Shown: in pieces, positions 1-13,199 of the stretch
Layout: each line of letters opens with the position of its first letter
Numbering within the stretch: the stretch's first letter is position 1
Source of the DNA: Agriotes lineatus
Taxonomy: Eukaryota > Arthropoda > Insecta > Coleoptera > Elateridae
DNA: 64,000 nucleotides
Direction of reading: 5' to 3'
NCBI GenBank assembly: GCA_940337035.1
Contig: OW679197.1
Span: forward strand, 35,345,219 to 35,409,218
Program-made: the position numbers and the translations under genes
Notes under the pieces: generated by a model
Seen by the model: only the letters and a program-made list of their open reading frames with translations
Told to the model about the DNA's origin: nothing
Databases searched by the model: none

Positions 1-1379
1 ATTCTATTTTTTCTTGTATTTGACGGTTGTTGCATGCGTTCTTTCCTATATTTAAGTATAAAAAATTCTAGCAGTAGGAAATCACTTAAAGTAAGTTCCA
101 TCCGGAAGAGCGCAAGGAAGGACGTCGCGGCAGCAGTATCGACAACACACGGGTGATTTTCTCTTTCCACTTTTAAGAAATCGCTCAGTATTATTATTCC
201 AAAAGTGGTGACGTCTAGACATTTCACCCTTCTTAAGTTACCGAGCCTTACCGTGTGTAAAGCACCATCCCTAAATAACCTACACCCTCGCGACTAGCTG
301 CCGGCAAACTTCTTTTATATTACAACCATTCCGGGCGGGCTGGGCTTGTAATTACCCAATATTGTCGTAATTCCATTCTATCGTGTAATAAAGAGGATCT
401 ATTGCTTAAATATGTGGAGCAAATAAAACTTGTTTTCATAGCACCTATCTTGTAAAACCGTGTTTAGCGATTTTTGTGGAAATAGAGGGAAACGCTTTCT
501 TATACCATGTCTTTCTACCAAGAGCTTGAAATGTAAGATATAAATATACGAAGAACGCCTTAATGGATCTCTTCTTCTATAGTGTTATAAACAAAATTGA
601 TGTTGCGTTCAAAAGGAGTTACACTGGAATCAATTGCCAGAAGAGACCGTGGACTCATGACTTGATTGATTTGCTGTTGGCAAAGACGTTATCAATATCA
701 TATAAACGTATGATTCATATTGTTCATGTGTTTATAACTTAGCAAATAAGTATGTCCTATGAAGACGGAGTTAAAAGTCATGAACTAAGCACTTAGCAGC
801 ACTTTATTCGCTTTTTTTGTAATGAAAAACGAAGTTTCAAAGCCAAAACCATAATTTTGAATATAAAACTTTAATAAGTAGCCCAATATCCACCTCAAAA
901 TTTAATGAGTTATTTTCTAGTCTAGGTATAAAATATATAACTCCAGATTTGGTTAATTAAATTGTTAACGTACTTAATTTTCTAACCTTATCTCCCTGTT
1001 CATTCGATTATTGTTATTCATTTTATCACAATAACTTTTAATCAAAGTATTAGGTAGAGAGTTCGCCATTTGTTTACTTGTTATGATAATGGCACCCACA
1101 AAATTAATTAAATTACCCTTCTGTTGCGACCCAGTAATTTTTGGTTAAAAAAATAATTTAGTTTTATTTCTAACAAAATTACCGACGCGTAACGTCTCTG
1201 TAAAAAATTTAAATATCAATACCGTTATAGTTCATATCATGTTTCCTTTAAGAAAATGTAATTCACATTATTTGCTGAGTTTAGTTGAAGTAAAATCTGT
1301 CCTTTGCATTCCAGTAATTAAGTTTTGAAACACTAGCATATCATCATGTGGTGACACACATTGGTCTGCCTTTCAAGAC
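1..1379. other. Unassigned AT-rich DNA
   Basis: No gene or recognisable mobile element was seen. The first ~400 bases are slightly GC-richer and less repetitive than the rest. The remainder is low-complexity AT-rich sequence with scattered TAATTA motifs. Confidence 0.5.
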
Positions 1380-2219
1380 TAGGATGCATCTGACAATGAA
1401 GCATACCACCCCCCTCGCGCGCGACGGTAAAGTTCGGGACGCCACTGTAAACAATGCACCCAGTAATTATTGTGCCCTTTTAAACCGTGTGTGGTTCCGA
1501 AGACCTATCCTGCTCTCTTGGTGACTATCCGGGTCACCCACCGGAACTTTCATCCGCCGAAACTCCGGACGAAGTCGAGATTGCTGAACGGCATACATCC
1601 AACCATTGCATTCCTGCCGTGAACCCTTTTTGATACTCTCCAACTTCGCCTTTTTGGTATTGATTAAGACAGCTTCTTGTGATTCTGGCACTTTGACACT
1701 TTGTTCACCACATTTAACAGCGCTAAACTCCTATACTTTCTGCCCCATCTCTCTACCTCTAGCATTTTCTTCCCTCCATACTTCTTGTATCATTTTAAAA
1801 ATGCGCGACTGTAATAGCTACCCTCTTTGTTCTACCACTTAAGTTTTATATTGGAGAAACGTCCCCTTCAGTCGTAATACCTGGAAAGCTCGGACTATTA
1901 GCTGTTCTATAAAAAAAAACTGTTGAAGACAGTTGAACACCTTCTCAGTTCCTTAGTTCATGATGGGTCACGACGAAATGACGATACAAAAGAAGAAGAA
2001 TAAAGAAATACAATGTACATTTGAAACAAAATAATTTTTAACAGTGGTGAAGCTCTCGTATATCGCAGTATCGCTGCAAGATGTGTTAACTAGACGAAAC
2101 GCTACATCGTATAAGAAAAACTCCTTATTTTGCCTATAATAAATAGAAATCTGTTTTTACCAAATATTCCTATATCGTCTCTAAAAGCCCTTTGTCGTCG
2201 TCATTGTTGGTGAAGAGCT
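1380..2219. other. Unassigned stretch with a small GC-rich patch
   Basis: Bases 1380-1620 are GC-richer. Short open frames exist on both strands (74 and 78 codons), but neither resembles a known protein and they overlap each other. I see no splice-flanked exon pattern. The rest is AT-rich and featureless. Confidence 0.4.
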
Positions 2220-3060
2220 GTAAAACAAATTTCCGTTTGGTGTTTTTGAGCCCGCCACATGGCGTCAGGTCGAACTGTTGAGCCGCCCAGGACGATTTGT
2301 GGCTGCAATTCGGCTGCTTGGTATTATGTAAATTCTGATTTTCGGGTGATTTTTTGAACTAATCTACCTACGGCGGCCACGTCGAAAACTAATGTAGACC
2401 CAATCCGTTTTAATCGGGCGCTTAATCGCCCCGATTTATAACCGTCCGGACGGACAACTAATTGTACGCAGCTCAAAAAGCGAACGCAAGAAGGCATTCC
2501 TCGCAATCCGCTAAACAGGTTCATTACGCACGTTTAGCATTAATTATATTTAATTAATTAAGCTAGAAAAGCGTCATCAATTACGCTGAGTATAGAAGAT
2601 GTGCGGAATTGCAAGAAGCGGAATTAATTGCCCCCATATGCGAGGGCACTCGGGACATTTATTCCAGAGATGCATATTACCTGATGGACTGGTTTCCGAC
2701 GATTAAGATATTATCATTTCGTTTGACAGTGATACGGCTCCGAGCAACTGTCGCCGAGCCTCATGTAAATACTGCCTTCTTAGCAGGACTTATTGCCAAT
2801 AAGAGGAAACGTCAGGAATTTTTCGAGTATTTAATTATGATTTACGATTCCGTTGTCATACAGCACCGACTACTGTCTATACTTGATCGCCTGCTGATTA
2901 TTTCAACTACTTCGCAATGTTAATTAGCGTCGGGGAAATGCGCCGTTGCTTTTTCTAAATTAATTGAATTATTCCGAACTGACGTTAGGCATTCCTCGCG
3001 GGTGCCTAGCAGAGCTTGAAGCATGAATGATTGCTGGGAACCTAATAATCGTTTATTTAA
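2220..3060. promoter_or_regulatory. GC-richer non-repetitive island, candidate conserved regulatory DNA
   Basis: This block has balanced base composition against an AT-rich background. It contains several homeodomain-type TAATTA cores (around 2537-2565 and 2920) and no TE hallmarks. A 104-codon frame at 2609-2923 (+) has no recognisable domain and no codon pattern I trust. Islands of this texture recur in the window and look like insect conserved non-coding elements. That reading is inference; only composition and motif content are seen directly. Confidence 0.35.
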
Positions 3061-3829
3061 AAATCTGAAATTCTAATGGCATGTTGTTCTCAATATATTA
3101 TAACGTGTTTTCGTTTTGTAGGTTGGACGTGCTGAAGCAGCTGACCGAAAGAGTTTGAAGATATATTGGCCTTTCTATACCTTATTGCTATAGCAAACGG
3201 TAACAATCTGCCTCTACTTAGATCATGGTAATAGTAGAAGGTAGTAATTAGACTAAAATCTTCATATCGAACAATTTGAACGATTTCCTGGCCCGCACCT
3301 TTTGAGAGTCGATCTCTCTTCTTTCTCTCCTGAAGACAGTGGCATACTTACTAATTGTACTTTAGGTCTAGCTAAACCTGGTTAGCATCTTTTCAGAATT
3401 GAAGTCTCATAGAGAGAGATTAATCTAAACCAGAAATTCGATAAATTAAAATTTGTGTAACATTATGACAGTACAGTTTTAAAATTCGCTTCACTTTAAT
3501 TTTTTCAGAGGTTGTTAAAATTGAAATTGTGACTTGCTGCCAAATTCGTATAATTTTAATCTTTAATATCCCCCAAAATCATGAACTTTTTACCCCTGCG
3601 AAACAGAGAATTTTTTATTAGGGTTAAAAGGGTTAAATCTAAAACTTAAGTAGCAGCAGTAAATGTTTACTAAAGTTCGGATCAAATAAAATTCAGTAAA
3701 CATCAGATCTACATAAAAATGCAAAAGAACGGCTCCGAAGCAGTTTACGAAGAGTATCGAAGATTGCGGCGTGAATAAAACCGGATACGTACATCACAGA
3801 AAAATAAGTACATGGAACCAAGGTTGCAA
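3061..3829. other. Unassigned AT-rich DNA
   Basis: No gene, repeat boundary or structured element recognised. Confidence 0.5.
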
Positions 3830-5225
3830 TGATAATTGGAAGTACTAAACAACAAGGCTGAAACTAGAAAATGTCAAAAAATAAGAAACGCAAAACATAA
3901 AATTAGGCTTTGGCTGCTCAGGATAGAAATATGCAGATATAACGTTGGGAACATGTCGAAACTGAGAGGTGAAAGTTTGAAGAGGAAATATTATAATGCC
4001 TTTAAACAAAAGGAAGATCAACATATTAAGCACACTAGAATAAATATCATTCTCGTAGGGAAAAGCTGCGAAAACCGTAATGATTGAAGGTATACAGGAT
4101 ACAAAATGCGGAAGTCAATATTAATTTCCTGACATCAAGTCAACCATCGATTTAAAAATAGCGATTTGCACACCACAGACGGAAATGCGTTCAAAATTTA
4201 AGTCCAATCAGCGGCCAATTCTACTGACAGCGAAAATGTACTGCAAACGAGGCGAAAATGAAGTTCTCCGAAACACCAACCAAATGTGAACTGTTCTTCA
4301 AAGTCATTATAATCCTGGAAAGCTTATATTTCGGTGGGAAGGCCGAGACAGTAAAATGATCCAACAGAGAAAATCACATCACACTCAAACGAAAAGTCTC
4401 CGAATTGGGTTAGGGGTTGACGATAGTTATCTGGCTTCCGCTGCGCGCAAAAGCGTTTAACATATATACCCCTTCCGCTTGTATAAAGCCAGTGACGGCG
4501 GTTATCTTTTAAAGTGTCATATAAAATATTGACGCTCATCATTTATTTATAGCCCCTTACGTTGTATATAATAGCAAAGAGTTCACTGTGTAAGGAGGTC
4601 GATGCATTTAAAATACATGTTCAAACAATTCATGAATTTGGTCGAGATTATATTAATGGAATGACATCGTTTGTGTTGTATGCTATTCAACAGTGCATTG
4701 GGAAAAGTAGTAATGGTAAATAAATATTAGCATTTGTGGATGATATAGACATACTAATAGAAAGACTAAGAAGGAACATTGTATTTATAACAACAGAACG
4801 GCTACCAAAATAAGATTTAAGAATAAATAAGTTGCAAATTTACAAAGTGTCGATAAGGCCAATGATAATTTAATATATGGATTTGAAATATAGATACTGA
4901 TTTAAAATAATCAAAAAATTTTATTAAATGGCATCTTTAGAGGTGTGGAAGAAAGTACAGGATGACAAAAAAGATATACACACGAACTCTATCAAAATAT
5001 GTAATATAAATCATTTGGCTTTCACTGACAAAGCAGAACAGAAAAAAAAATCAAACATAGAATAGTCGGAGGAAAGACGTTTGGTCAACCTAGAAGGCAA
5101 AGATAAAGGAACAGCTGCACAAGCTGAGCATTAAAGGTTGGGAAGCCAAATCGGAAAATAGGCATAAACGAAGAGCATTCTTTGAATAGACTAACGCAAC
5201 TTAGTGATAAAACGCTACTAAGGTT
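3830..5225 (+). pseudogene. Decayed LINE reverse transcriptase relic
   Basis: Heavily mutated retrotransposon remnant read on the plus strand. The anchor is near 4724-4790, where the translation gives LAFVDDIDILIERLRRN. This fits the catalytic motif C neighbourhood (LAFADDIDI-x-RTRRE) of a common insect LINE RT. Downstream, around 4920-5200, fragments resembling the usual C-terminal tail appear in shifted frames (LNGIFRGVEE, then FGQPRRQR). Stops and frameshifts occur every few tens of codons, so it is not functional. The upstream part (3836-4087) is an open frame rich in K and R that may be the N-terminal RT side, but I could not align it to motifs. The clade is uncertain. Confidence 0.5.
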
Positions 5226-6369
5226 GTTAACATAATAGAGCTACTTTATACAAAATTTACTGTTTCTGGTACAGTTGCATCTTCAATCTACATAAGGTTG
5301 TGTTCTAATAAGATACAGCTCATTTTGTAGTCTTAATCTAAATAAATTTGAAATTTCCGAAAAACATTTGGATTAAATAATCGGCATCTATTACCTGGTC
5401 TCTTTACTATCAAGGGTTTTAGAAATATAACTTGCACAATTTCACACTAAACCGATTTCGAGTTCCAAAAAATTCAATTTTTAACTTAAAAGTCAACTCA
5501 TATCCTGGTAACTTGATAAATCTGGAATTTGTGCACTTCCTACCTTTATTGAAACAGTTTGAAATCAACAGATTCGGATTCGGTTCAACTACGCCTAGAA
5601 TTTAAATTTTCAATAAAGCCAGTTCGACTTCTAGATTAAATCGGACCAAACCGACTCAAACGAAAGGGCCAATTGCACTCGGAGCTTTAAGGTATCTTCT
5701 GCAGAACTGTATGGAAAATGTGAGTGGTTTCATTTGGAGTTTATTGTTGTAGAAATAAAATTCACAATGCATTTTGATTTTAGTTTTATAATCGTTAACT
5801 GGGGATAGACATACTTTTAATGTCACTTAAATACGGAATTTAGATGAAACAGAACTGAACCAATATCAGATTCCTGCACTTATCTAAATGCGATAGGCAT
5901 GCATGTATAAACACAACTAAAAGAACACTTTTTCCGACTAAATTTCTATAGATACAACAGTTTTTTTCTAGCAAAAACGTTTTTAGAAAGTAAATGTATA
6001 CTTGAGATTTAATACACTCGAATTTAAGTTAAATGGCGCGTCCATTAGCATAAATTCTTAAAAATAAATTATTTAAACAAAAGAAAAATCAACGCTCCTG
6101 CAGTTTTCCTGGAGAGAATAATTTTTAGCATCGCCGTAATTTTTTACAAAGAAAATTACAATTCGTAGTTTTTTATTATGAACTTCGTTTCTGAGATCTG
6201 AGGTTTGTCCGGTCATATCTGCCGAGCAGCATCGCCCTGGAGCTATTAGACCTTCTGTGATTTACAGTGGCGTGAGGTACTGTATCTTTATTTATCGCTT
6301 ACTGAGTAGCGAATTTCCATCAAATGTTGTTAATCCAACTTCAATCTGGCTGAGGAAATTGAGAATTGG
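5226..6369. other. Unassigned AT-rich DNA
   Basis: No gene recognised. The stretch from 5400 to 6080 is low-complexity AT-rich sequence. 6180-6370 is less repetitive and may be further, unrecognisable 5' remains of the Jockey-like relic that follows. Confidence 0.4.
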
Positions 6370-6900
6370 GTCAACGGGTCCAAATCTACACAGGCTACAT
6401 ATACATTACGTAGAGAAAATTGCCGACCTGCGGAATTGAACAATAGAGACCACAGGATAGTACCAAGTATCTAGGTGTACACCTGTATAGACGCTTATCA
6501 TGGAGGAAATACATATTCACGAAGAGAAAACGGCTAGGGATACTGTTCTCCAAACCTTATTGGCTTATCAATCGTAAAAACAAGGCGATTCTCAATCCCA
6601 TCTGGACTTACCCAGTTGAACTCTGATGTATACTGCAAACAGTTTTAATCTAGAGATCATTCAAAGTTTTCAATCGAAGGTTCTTGCGCCTTGGTCAGTC
6701 AGCAACGATACTCTTCATCGTGACCTCCGAATTTGATCTGTATGCAAAGTTCTTAAGTTCGCGAGTGTAAATTATCTTTTAAAACTGAAAGAACACCCCG
6801 ATGCCTTAGCAGTTAACCTTCTAGATAACAGTACACTTACTTATTGACTAAAGAGAAATAAACCCCTTGACTTACTTAATTCTGCAATAGATTAAGCTAT
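6370..6900 (+). pseudogene. Jockey-like LINE ORF2 3' fragment
   Basis: Translation across frames gives TKYLGVHLYRRLSWRKYIF at about 6460-6515, then LGILFSKPYWLINRKNK, then ILNPIWTYPVEL at about 6590-6625. This is the order found just downstream of the RT domain in Jockey-clade ORF2 proteins (KYLGV-hLD-LtW, then the WTYG-x-L segment). Further frames give pieces like the conserved C-terminal tail up to about 6880. RT catalytic motifs upstream are not recognisable. Several stops and frameshifts make this a dead 5'-truncated copy. Class assignment is from family knowledge; the clade call is likely but not proven. Confidence 0.7.
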
Positions 6901-9873
6901 GTTAACCATTATATATTGCAATGCTTAATTCGCTTAATTTCCCCGAGATTTGAGAGACTTATAATAGTTGCTGTGATATTCACTATGCTAAGGTGTATGT
7001 AATTAAAATTTGAAATTACTTATTTCACTCGCCAATATCGCATATCCTTTATTCCTCAGATTTTATCTTGATACCTGCCTTAAGCATGAATAAATTAGTT
7101 AATATGGGCACACATAGCGAGTTTTCATAAACAAGCAACTTTTTTAGACTCTTATTCTACGCATGGGCAACTCAGAGTTAAACTAATGTAATAAATAACA
7201 TCAATTTTGTTTCGTGAATTCATGGAAGCACATTACTAGGATAAAATGAGTATCAAACGACAAAGCTTTCTATTAATTGTTAATTTTGTTCAACTCTTAT
7301 TTTGCCAGTTTTGTTGTGATTTTGGAGCTCTAGAATTACAATAAAAGTTTCTCGAGCTAAAAGAACAGCAGCATAGAATAATTTTGCTAACATTTTTTCT
7401 TATCCACGCAACTGGTTGATGACCCGTTGCAAACCCCAACCGCGTACCGCTGGTATCGCGTATATCCAAAATGTCCGCTGTAGAAACTCGTCTCGGGACC
7501 AATTCCTTTGTAAAACCTGTGTAAATTACTCTAAATCAGAACACATCAGGCACCAAACTTGGATAAAAAGCACTGCAGACAATAAACAACTGTTCATTTT
7601 CAAGTAAGTGACAGATAAACCACACAACTATTTGACAAACGTCACATTAAAATAAAACAACTAAAGTTAACCTGAAATTGGAATCGCAACAGACAAAAGT
7701 TTCCTGGTGAAATTTGAACAAAATTCCATTTGGGGTCTATTTATTCCTCGGAAAACAATAAAATACCACAGCCTGGTATTGCTCGAAAATTAACTAAGTT
7801 TTTACAGCAATTGCTAAATGACGTACAAAATAATATAAACAATTGCCTGTCGATAATTTGAAAAGATGTATCAATTAATTACACAAAAATCGTAAGTCTA
7901 AACGTAAAACTAAATTCACAATTGACTTTTACCCATTTTGAAGCGCACGTGTACCTCATTTCACAACTGTCTGCTCTCGTGTAATGCGGTTCATTTTCTG
8001 GACACACCCAGATGTAGTTTCAAAAAAGTTTTCCTCTTAATGCACTTGTGTGAATGTTATCCATCAGGAGGATGTTTTATAAAGATGTCAGCCACCGCCG
8101 AATGTGACATTACGACCAGCACTCTCGCCTGGAATCACGCAGTCCAACCGCTCTTGGATGAAGGCTTCAAAAATGTCAATGAACACCTTCTTCAAGTATG
8201 TGTCTGTTTTGTATCTTGCACTGGATTCTCCATGGAGCAGATTCGCTGTCCAATGTGACATGTAATAGCTCCAGTTTTATTCATACGTAAACTCGTAGCT
8301 CACATGCTTTATGGCTATTGGCCTCGACTTCGACCGTTGTGACCCCAAACTTCGAGTTGTCGACGATTTCGGCGTCTAGCGGACCTCGGACCTGCTCTGA
8401 TTTCTGCCTCCGGCGCAGTGACGGCCCCATCTGCTTTCCATTGCTCCGAGTGTATAAATTCTGGTGTTGTGATCCAGTTTTGCACACTTATTGAACCGTA
8501 ATTATGCAGTATGTTTGGTTTTTATTGTCACATTTCGATTCACTGAATACCATACTGTGTATCTTACAAAACTTCTCAAATGTTTTATTTTGTGCTCTCT
8601 AGAACTAACATGCGGCCCTAATCGTTTTACTGCCTCTTTGTGTGGCAAAAATTTAATTCTTAAGTATATACTAGCTTTGGTGTGGCCAAACATAATCTCA
8701 TATTCTTCGGGAAACCATAAAAATGCCTTCGAATCGCAATTGATGTTATGTCGAATGGAATTTTCATGTGTTTTTCCTAAATTACTAAGAGTTAATTGCT
8801 TATTATTTAGGAGAGTCTCCTAAATATTACTTTTCAACAAACTTATGTATTTACAAATGATTGATACACACTATGGCACAGAAATCTGTCTGTGTGGTTG
8901 ATTCCCCTTTGAAAAATTAATTTTGTTAGTTACTCATTGTCTTTAATTGCAAAAATGTTTAACGTAAAAGCGAATATTATAGCAATATAATATATTCTCC
9001 CTCCAACCCTAAACTAAATTAAGCACTAGATATGTTATGATCTTAACGCAGACTAATAGCTCCTGTTACTTTAAATATTTACACCATTAGTCTATTGCCC
9101 AAGGCAGCATATTGCTACTACGTACTTTGAGTTAAAAAATTTCAAAAATTTGTATAATTCGTATGCAGGAAATAAATGATGTGAAAAACGCTAGAAGAAA
9201 AAAATCCAACAAAAGCATATCACGATTGTAATAAAATTTGTGAGAGAAAAAAGACCTCATCTTTGGGTAATCGAATATTCGTAGCTTAACCAAGACAGTT
9301 CATCCACCCACTCATCTCATCTTACCCACTCGCTGTTTTTTTTTTAAATAGCTTTTGAAGCGAGAGGGGTTATTCCAAAAGCTAAGTAATTTGCTTCGAG
9401 TAGTGGAAGGAGAGTTGGAATAAGATTATGGCTTTGAAGAGAACCGCCACGGAGTTGTATTACAGTGTAAGGTCGAATAATTACTGGAAAAACCTCGTGT
9501 CTTTACTAACGTGCAGAATTGAATTATTATAATAAAACTACAATTTTCGACTATTATATAATAAGAGGATAATGAAAAATGGATAAGCAACTAAATCACT
9601 ATCAAATTTCAATTTAATGTCTTTTCTGTCTGACGAATCTTTAAAAAACAGTAAAAACTGTTGTCTGAAACAGCATTTTCGGAAAAGCACTATAAACCTT
9701 CTTTGTTTTATGACTTCTGTTGTTGCAAAATAAAACGAAAGCGTTATTAGAGAACCTATAACATTTTTTCTATAAATTGTGAAAAGATTTTCTTAGCGCA
9801 ATGTTTAAACTGCGCTAAAAACATTGTGTATTTTGTGTCAACACTTAGTGACAAGAACTATTTGAAAAAATTC
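6901..9873. other. Unassigned stretch with modest GC-richer patches
   Basis: 7410-7510 and 7940-8460 are GC-richer and non-repetitive. Short frames at 7938-8258 (+, 106 codons), 8281-8487 (-) and 8491-8823 (+, 110 codons) match nothing I recognise and overlap or abut on opposite strands. They may be chance frames or decayed transcript copies. The rest is AT-rich with no element boundary seen. Confidence 0.4.
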
Positions 9874-10161
9874 TGTAACAGCAATCATTGCTGCTACCTA
9901 GTTTAATGTGTGGACAGTGCTTTTAGTAGGCCGTGCTACTAGTCGGTGTTGACATTAGATTACTTTGTTTACAATTGTAAATCTAGTTTAATGCATAAAC
10001 ATCACTAGGCCATGCTAAGTTAACAAATGCAATGTCGCAAAATTACGTACCTATAGACATTGAACTAACTGTGCCGTATAAATATAAAAATAGTCCTTTA
10101 ATAAATCAACACTCAATAATAATAGCTGTGTTCATTTCTTTGTGAGTTAACATAGACTACA
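9874..10161 (+). repeat. Possible solo LTR
   Basis: A ~288-base block opens with TGTAACAG and closes with ACTACA. It contains a strong TATA-like run (GTATAAATATAAAA, ~10076-10089) followed about 10-15 bases later by AATAAA (10100-10105), the compact promoter-poly(A) layout of retroviral-type LTRs. Flanking bases are only near-matching (ATTC versus ATTT), so there is no clear target duplication. No primer-binding site or polypurine tract was confirmed and no second copy is in the window. Confidence 0.3.
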
Positions 10162-10799
10162 ATTTTTTAAAAGGGAGGTTTGACTTGGCTTTCCTGCTTT
10201 CGTACCCCAACTCATCAACAAGCATTCATTACCAAACTTCCATTACTGCCTACCTACCAAACATAGTAACTTAGTTCTTCCAGTCGTCACAAATTACCTT
10301 TTTTGAGTTGATTTCTAAATTCCATCTTAAAGATCTCAACAGCGGAGTGCATAATTGAAAATTTAATGGTGAAGCTAGAAAATACTCTCTCATGGAGAAA
10401 TGTCCAAGGACGCACGTTTTTCTTTATTTGAGAAATTATTTTTTTAAAACTATCCCACTGCATGGCGCCAGTTGGCTCAAATTCGATTAATTTGATTCTA
10501 TCTACTTAGAAATTTGAGTGCAGCAAGTATCAGTTAAATATATATTCTAATAGTTTTGAATAAATAACAAAAACTTTGTGTTAATTGCTAAAACTTATTA
10601 AGGAGTGGAAGAAGGCATAACCCGATATAAATGTTCTGTATGATAATTACTATTTAAACTTGTTTGTGAAGAAAACAGAACAACCTGTACAATGATCGAT
10701 GGTTCTTGTAGTTTTTGCATCACTTAAAAATAATGTTGACTTGTACCCTGAACACCAATGCAAATATTCAAAGAGAGAGATGACATTTTAACTTATTCT
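10162..10799. other. Unassigned AT-rich DNA
   Basis: No gene or repeat structure recognised. Confidence 0.5.
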
Positions 10800-11154
10800 T
10801 CTTGTAACGTTGCGCTCCGATTTTAAATGCGAATTAATTATAATCAAATATTATGGGCATTTAAAATTTCACATATTCAACTTTATAAAAGTTCCAGTCC
10901 GCTCGAGACTGCAAGTTCGTCGTTATGCGCGGATGAAACGAGGAAACGTTTGCCGCGCAAGTTTCACTTTTAAATTTGTCCAGAAACGGGACGCGGCAGT
11001 TAGATATAAAACCAAAATTGTTCCGCGAACTCTTCTAAAACGATATCCCCGACCCGCTCTATTAAGTTCATTATTTATTAATTTAAAACGGCGCATACCT
11101 GTAATTCGGGGCGCGAAGAACTGGCGAGTTCATATTAATGAAGCTTCACCACTT
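10800..11154. promoter_or_regulatory. GC-richer island, candidate non-coding conserved element
   Basis: Composition shifts sharply to GC-rich with CpG-containing words (GCCGCGCAAG, GGGACGCGGC). The 116-codon frame on the plus strand is very rich in K and R, has no domain I recognise, and continues into the tandem array downstream. I treat it as chance and the block as possible regulatory DNA. Confidence 0.3.
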
Positions 11155-11450
11155 TATTAATTTCAAATAGCGCAAACCTGAGATCGGGCTGAGCTGTTTG
11201 GAAATAACTCAAAGTCCCGTAGCTTATTAGTTTCATATAGCGCAAGCCTGAGATCGGGATGTGCGGTTTGAAATAATTCAAAGTCCGGAAGTGTTCCCAA
11301 TTTACTAATTTGAAATAGTGCAAACGTGAGATCGGGCTGTGCTGTTTTAAATAATTCCTATTCCCAAAGCTTCCCTAATTTATTAATTCAAGACAAAGCA
11401 AACCTAAAATCGAGCTGCATTGTTGTAAACAATTCGAAGTCTCGAAACTC
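11155..11450 (+). repeat. Degenerate ~70-78 bp tandem repeat, four units
   Basis: Four imperfect units share the order ATTAATTT-CAAATAGCGCAAACC-TGAGATCGGGCTG-TGCTGTTT-AAATAATTC-AAAGTCCC. The AGATCGGG cores start at 11181, 11251 and 11329, with a diverged fourth at about 11407, so spacings are 70, 78 and 78. Units decay towards the right. A still weaker unit may precede the array inside the adjoining GC island (GTAATTCGGGGCG at ~11101). Confidence 0.75.
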
Positions 11451-13199
11451 CCCTATAGCTTCGCTGCCGTTACAAGCAGGTGCCCGGAACCCGGCGCGAC
11501 AGTAAAGCTTCCCGCATAATAGTAAATTACCCCAGGTCAAAATTCACATACCTCAAGCTTCGTGGTTACCCGACCTTGGCACGCGAAATCTATCCGTTAT
11601 CAACCTATATAGCCTTTCATCATACACTGTTATCACCAAGTCAGATGGTGCGGTCGCGCACTTGGGACACAAGTCAATCCAGGTGGTATTTAAAAATTTA
11701 TTTGCTTTCATTAAATAAAGTAACTGATAACATCGTGCTTTCGTTAACTAAAGGAACTGATAAGCTCACTCAACTCATGTACTCGCACTGACATTTGTTT
11801 ACATCCGCAGTACTGCCAACCTCTGCCAATCATCCTGAGAAGTGCCAGCGACTGTCAAACAGTTGAGATCCAAGACCGCTCCTGCCATTTAGGTGGCCTA
11901 AAAACAACTGGAACCGAATTAAATTTTATTTTATACCTACGGTTTGGAATACTTTATTGATTTATTTTTACAATTAAGGTTTGATATGTACATAGTGTTG
12001 AATAAATGAAATTTCTGTTATTTGGTATTCTTTGAATCAGTCAAAGTGAACTTGAATCCAACCTGGATCCAATAAGAGTTACCCACTTACTTGGAACAAA
12101 ATTAATTAATGCTAATATTAAACAAATATACCAGGTAGCGTTACAATCTGAGCAAACTAGATATTCCTAAAACCGTTTCGGGATCCATAATTAAACTAAT
12201 TGGTTTTTGACATAAAATCCATGACATTTTTTAAAGACTTTTAGACGTTATAAAAGTAGGCCATTCGGTTAACATTTTAAGATTATTTGTTCCACATTAA
12301 ACAATAAATGAACTTAAATTTTCGCATTTCACAAGAATAGTATAAGAATAGTAAAATGTATTCGTACAAATAGATAATTATATCAGGTTATGTTACCTTT
12401 CGAAGTCCTACACTGTGGACGCAAAACCAAAACAGCTATACCTGAAAAGGGTTAAAGAGAGTACCAAAGCTCTATTTCATATTTCTTTAGTATCTACTTA
12501 AAGCTGAACATTGAATATGATTTAGAGAAGTCTTAGAGCTCTCTATATTCAGTAATAATACTCATTAAATCTATCAAAATGATGGGGAATTAAGCGTATT
12601 CCACATATTTCCACGCCCACGTTTTAAAAATTTATTAAAAGCAACTATTCGGCCATAATTAAACATAAATAACAGTCTCTGTTAAGGAACACCTCATTGT
12701 GCAAGCAGCGAAGCATTGAGATAGGCTGCTGATTAGGAAGTGAAACAAAAGACTGTAACAGTAACATGAACGAATTTTACTTGGAGAATATTAGAATGAA
12801 ATTCGTTAAATTCCAAAGCATTTTCGTTACATTTTAAGGAAACAACCACTGATATTTGTGCTATAAATTACGTTATTGCAGATTAAAAACTGTCGACTCA
12901 TAAATGAGCAAAGCTATAATAGAGTTGCAAATCTTACAAAAATATGGGTAAATAGCTATATATGTTCATGTAAAATATAGCTCCATTGAAGTGTCCAAAT
13001 AAGTTACGAGAACAATTATTACTAATCACCCAATATTAAAATGTTAACTAAATATTATAGCCATGAATTACAACTTCCTGCCAAGCCAAATATCAACGAG
13101 TTCAGACTACTGAATGTATGCATAACGATGCTTTGATGAAATTATAATTTATGGGAACAGGAAAAGCTGTTGACTTATTTTTTCATATAACAATTACTA
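11451..13199. other. Unassigned; GC-richer to ~11890, then AT-rich
   Basis: 11460-11890 keeps the GC-richer texture of the preceding island. A 103-codon frame there has no recognisable domain. 11900-13199 is ordinary AT-rich sequence. Confidence 0.4.

Noticed and set aside
2609..2923. 104-codon open frame
   Set aside because: No family resemblance and no splice or promoter context; more likely chance within a GC-richer island.
8491..8823. 110-codon hydrophobic open frame, possible small membrane protein
   Set aside because: No clear signal peptide or family and T-rich composition gives hydrophobic codons by chance.
10810..11160. 116-codon K/R-rich open frame
   Set aside because: No domain. 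It runs into a degenerate tandem array and lies in a GC-shifted, stop-poor block.
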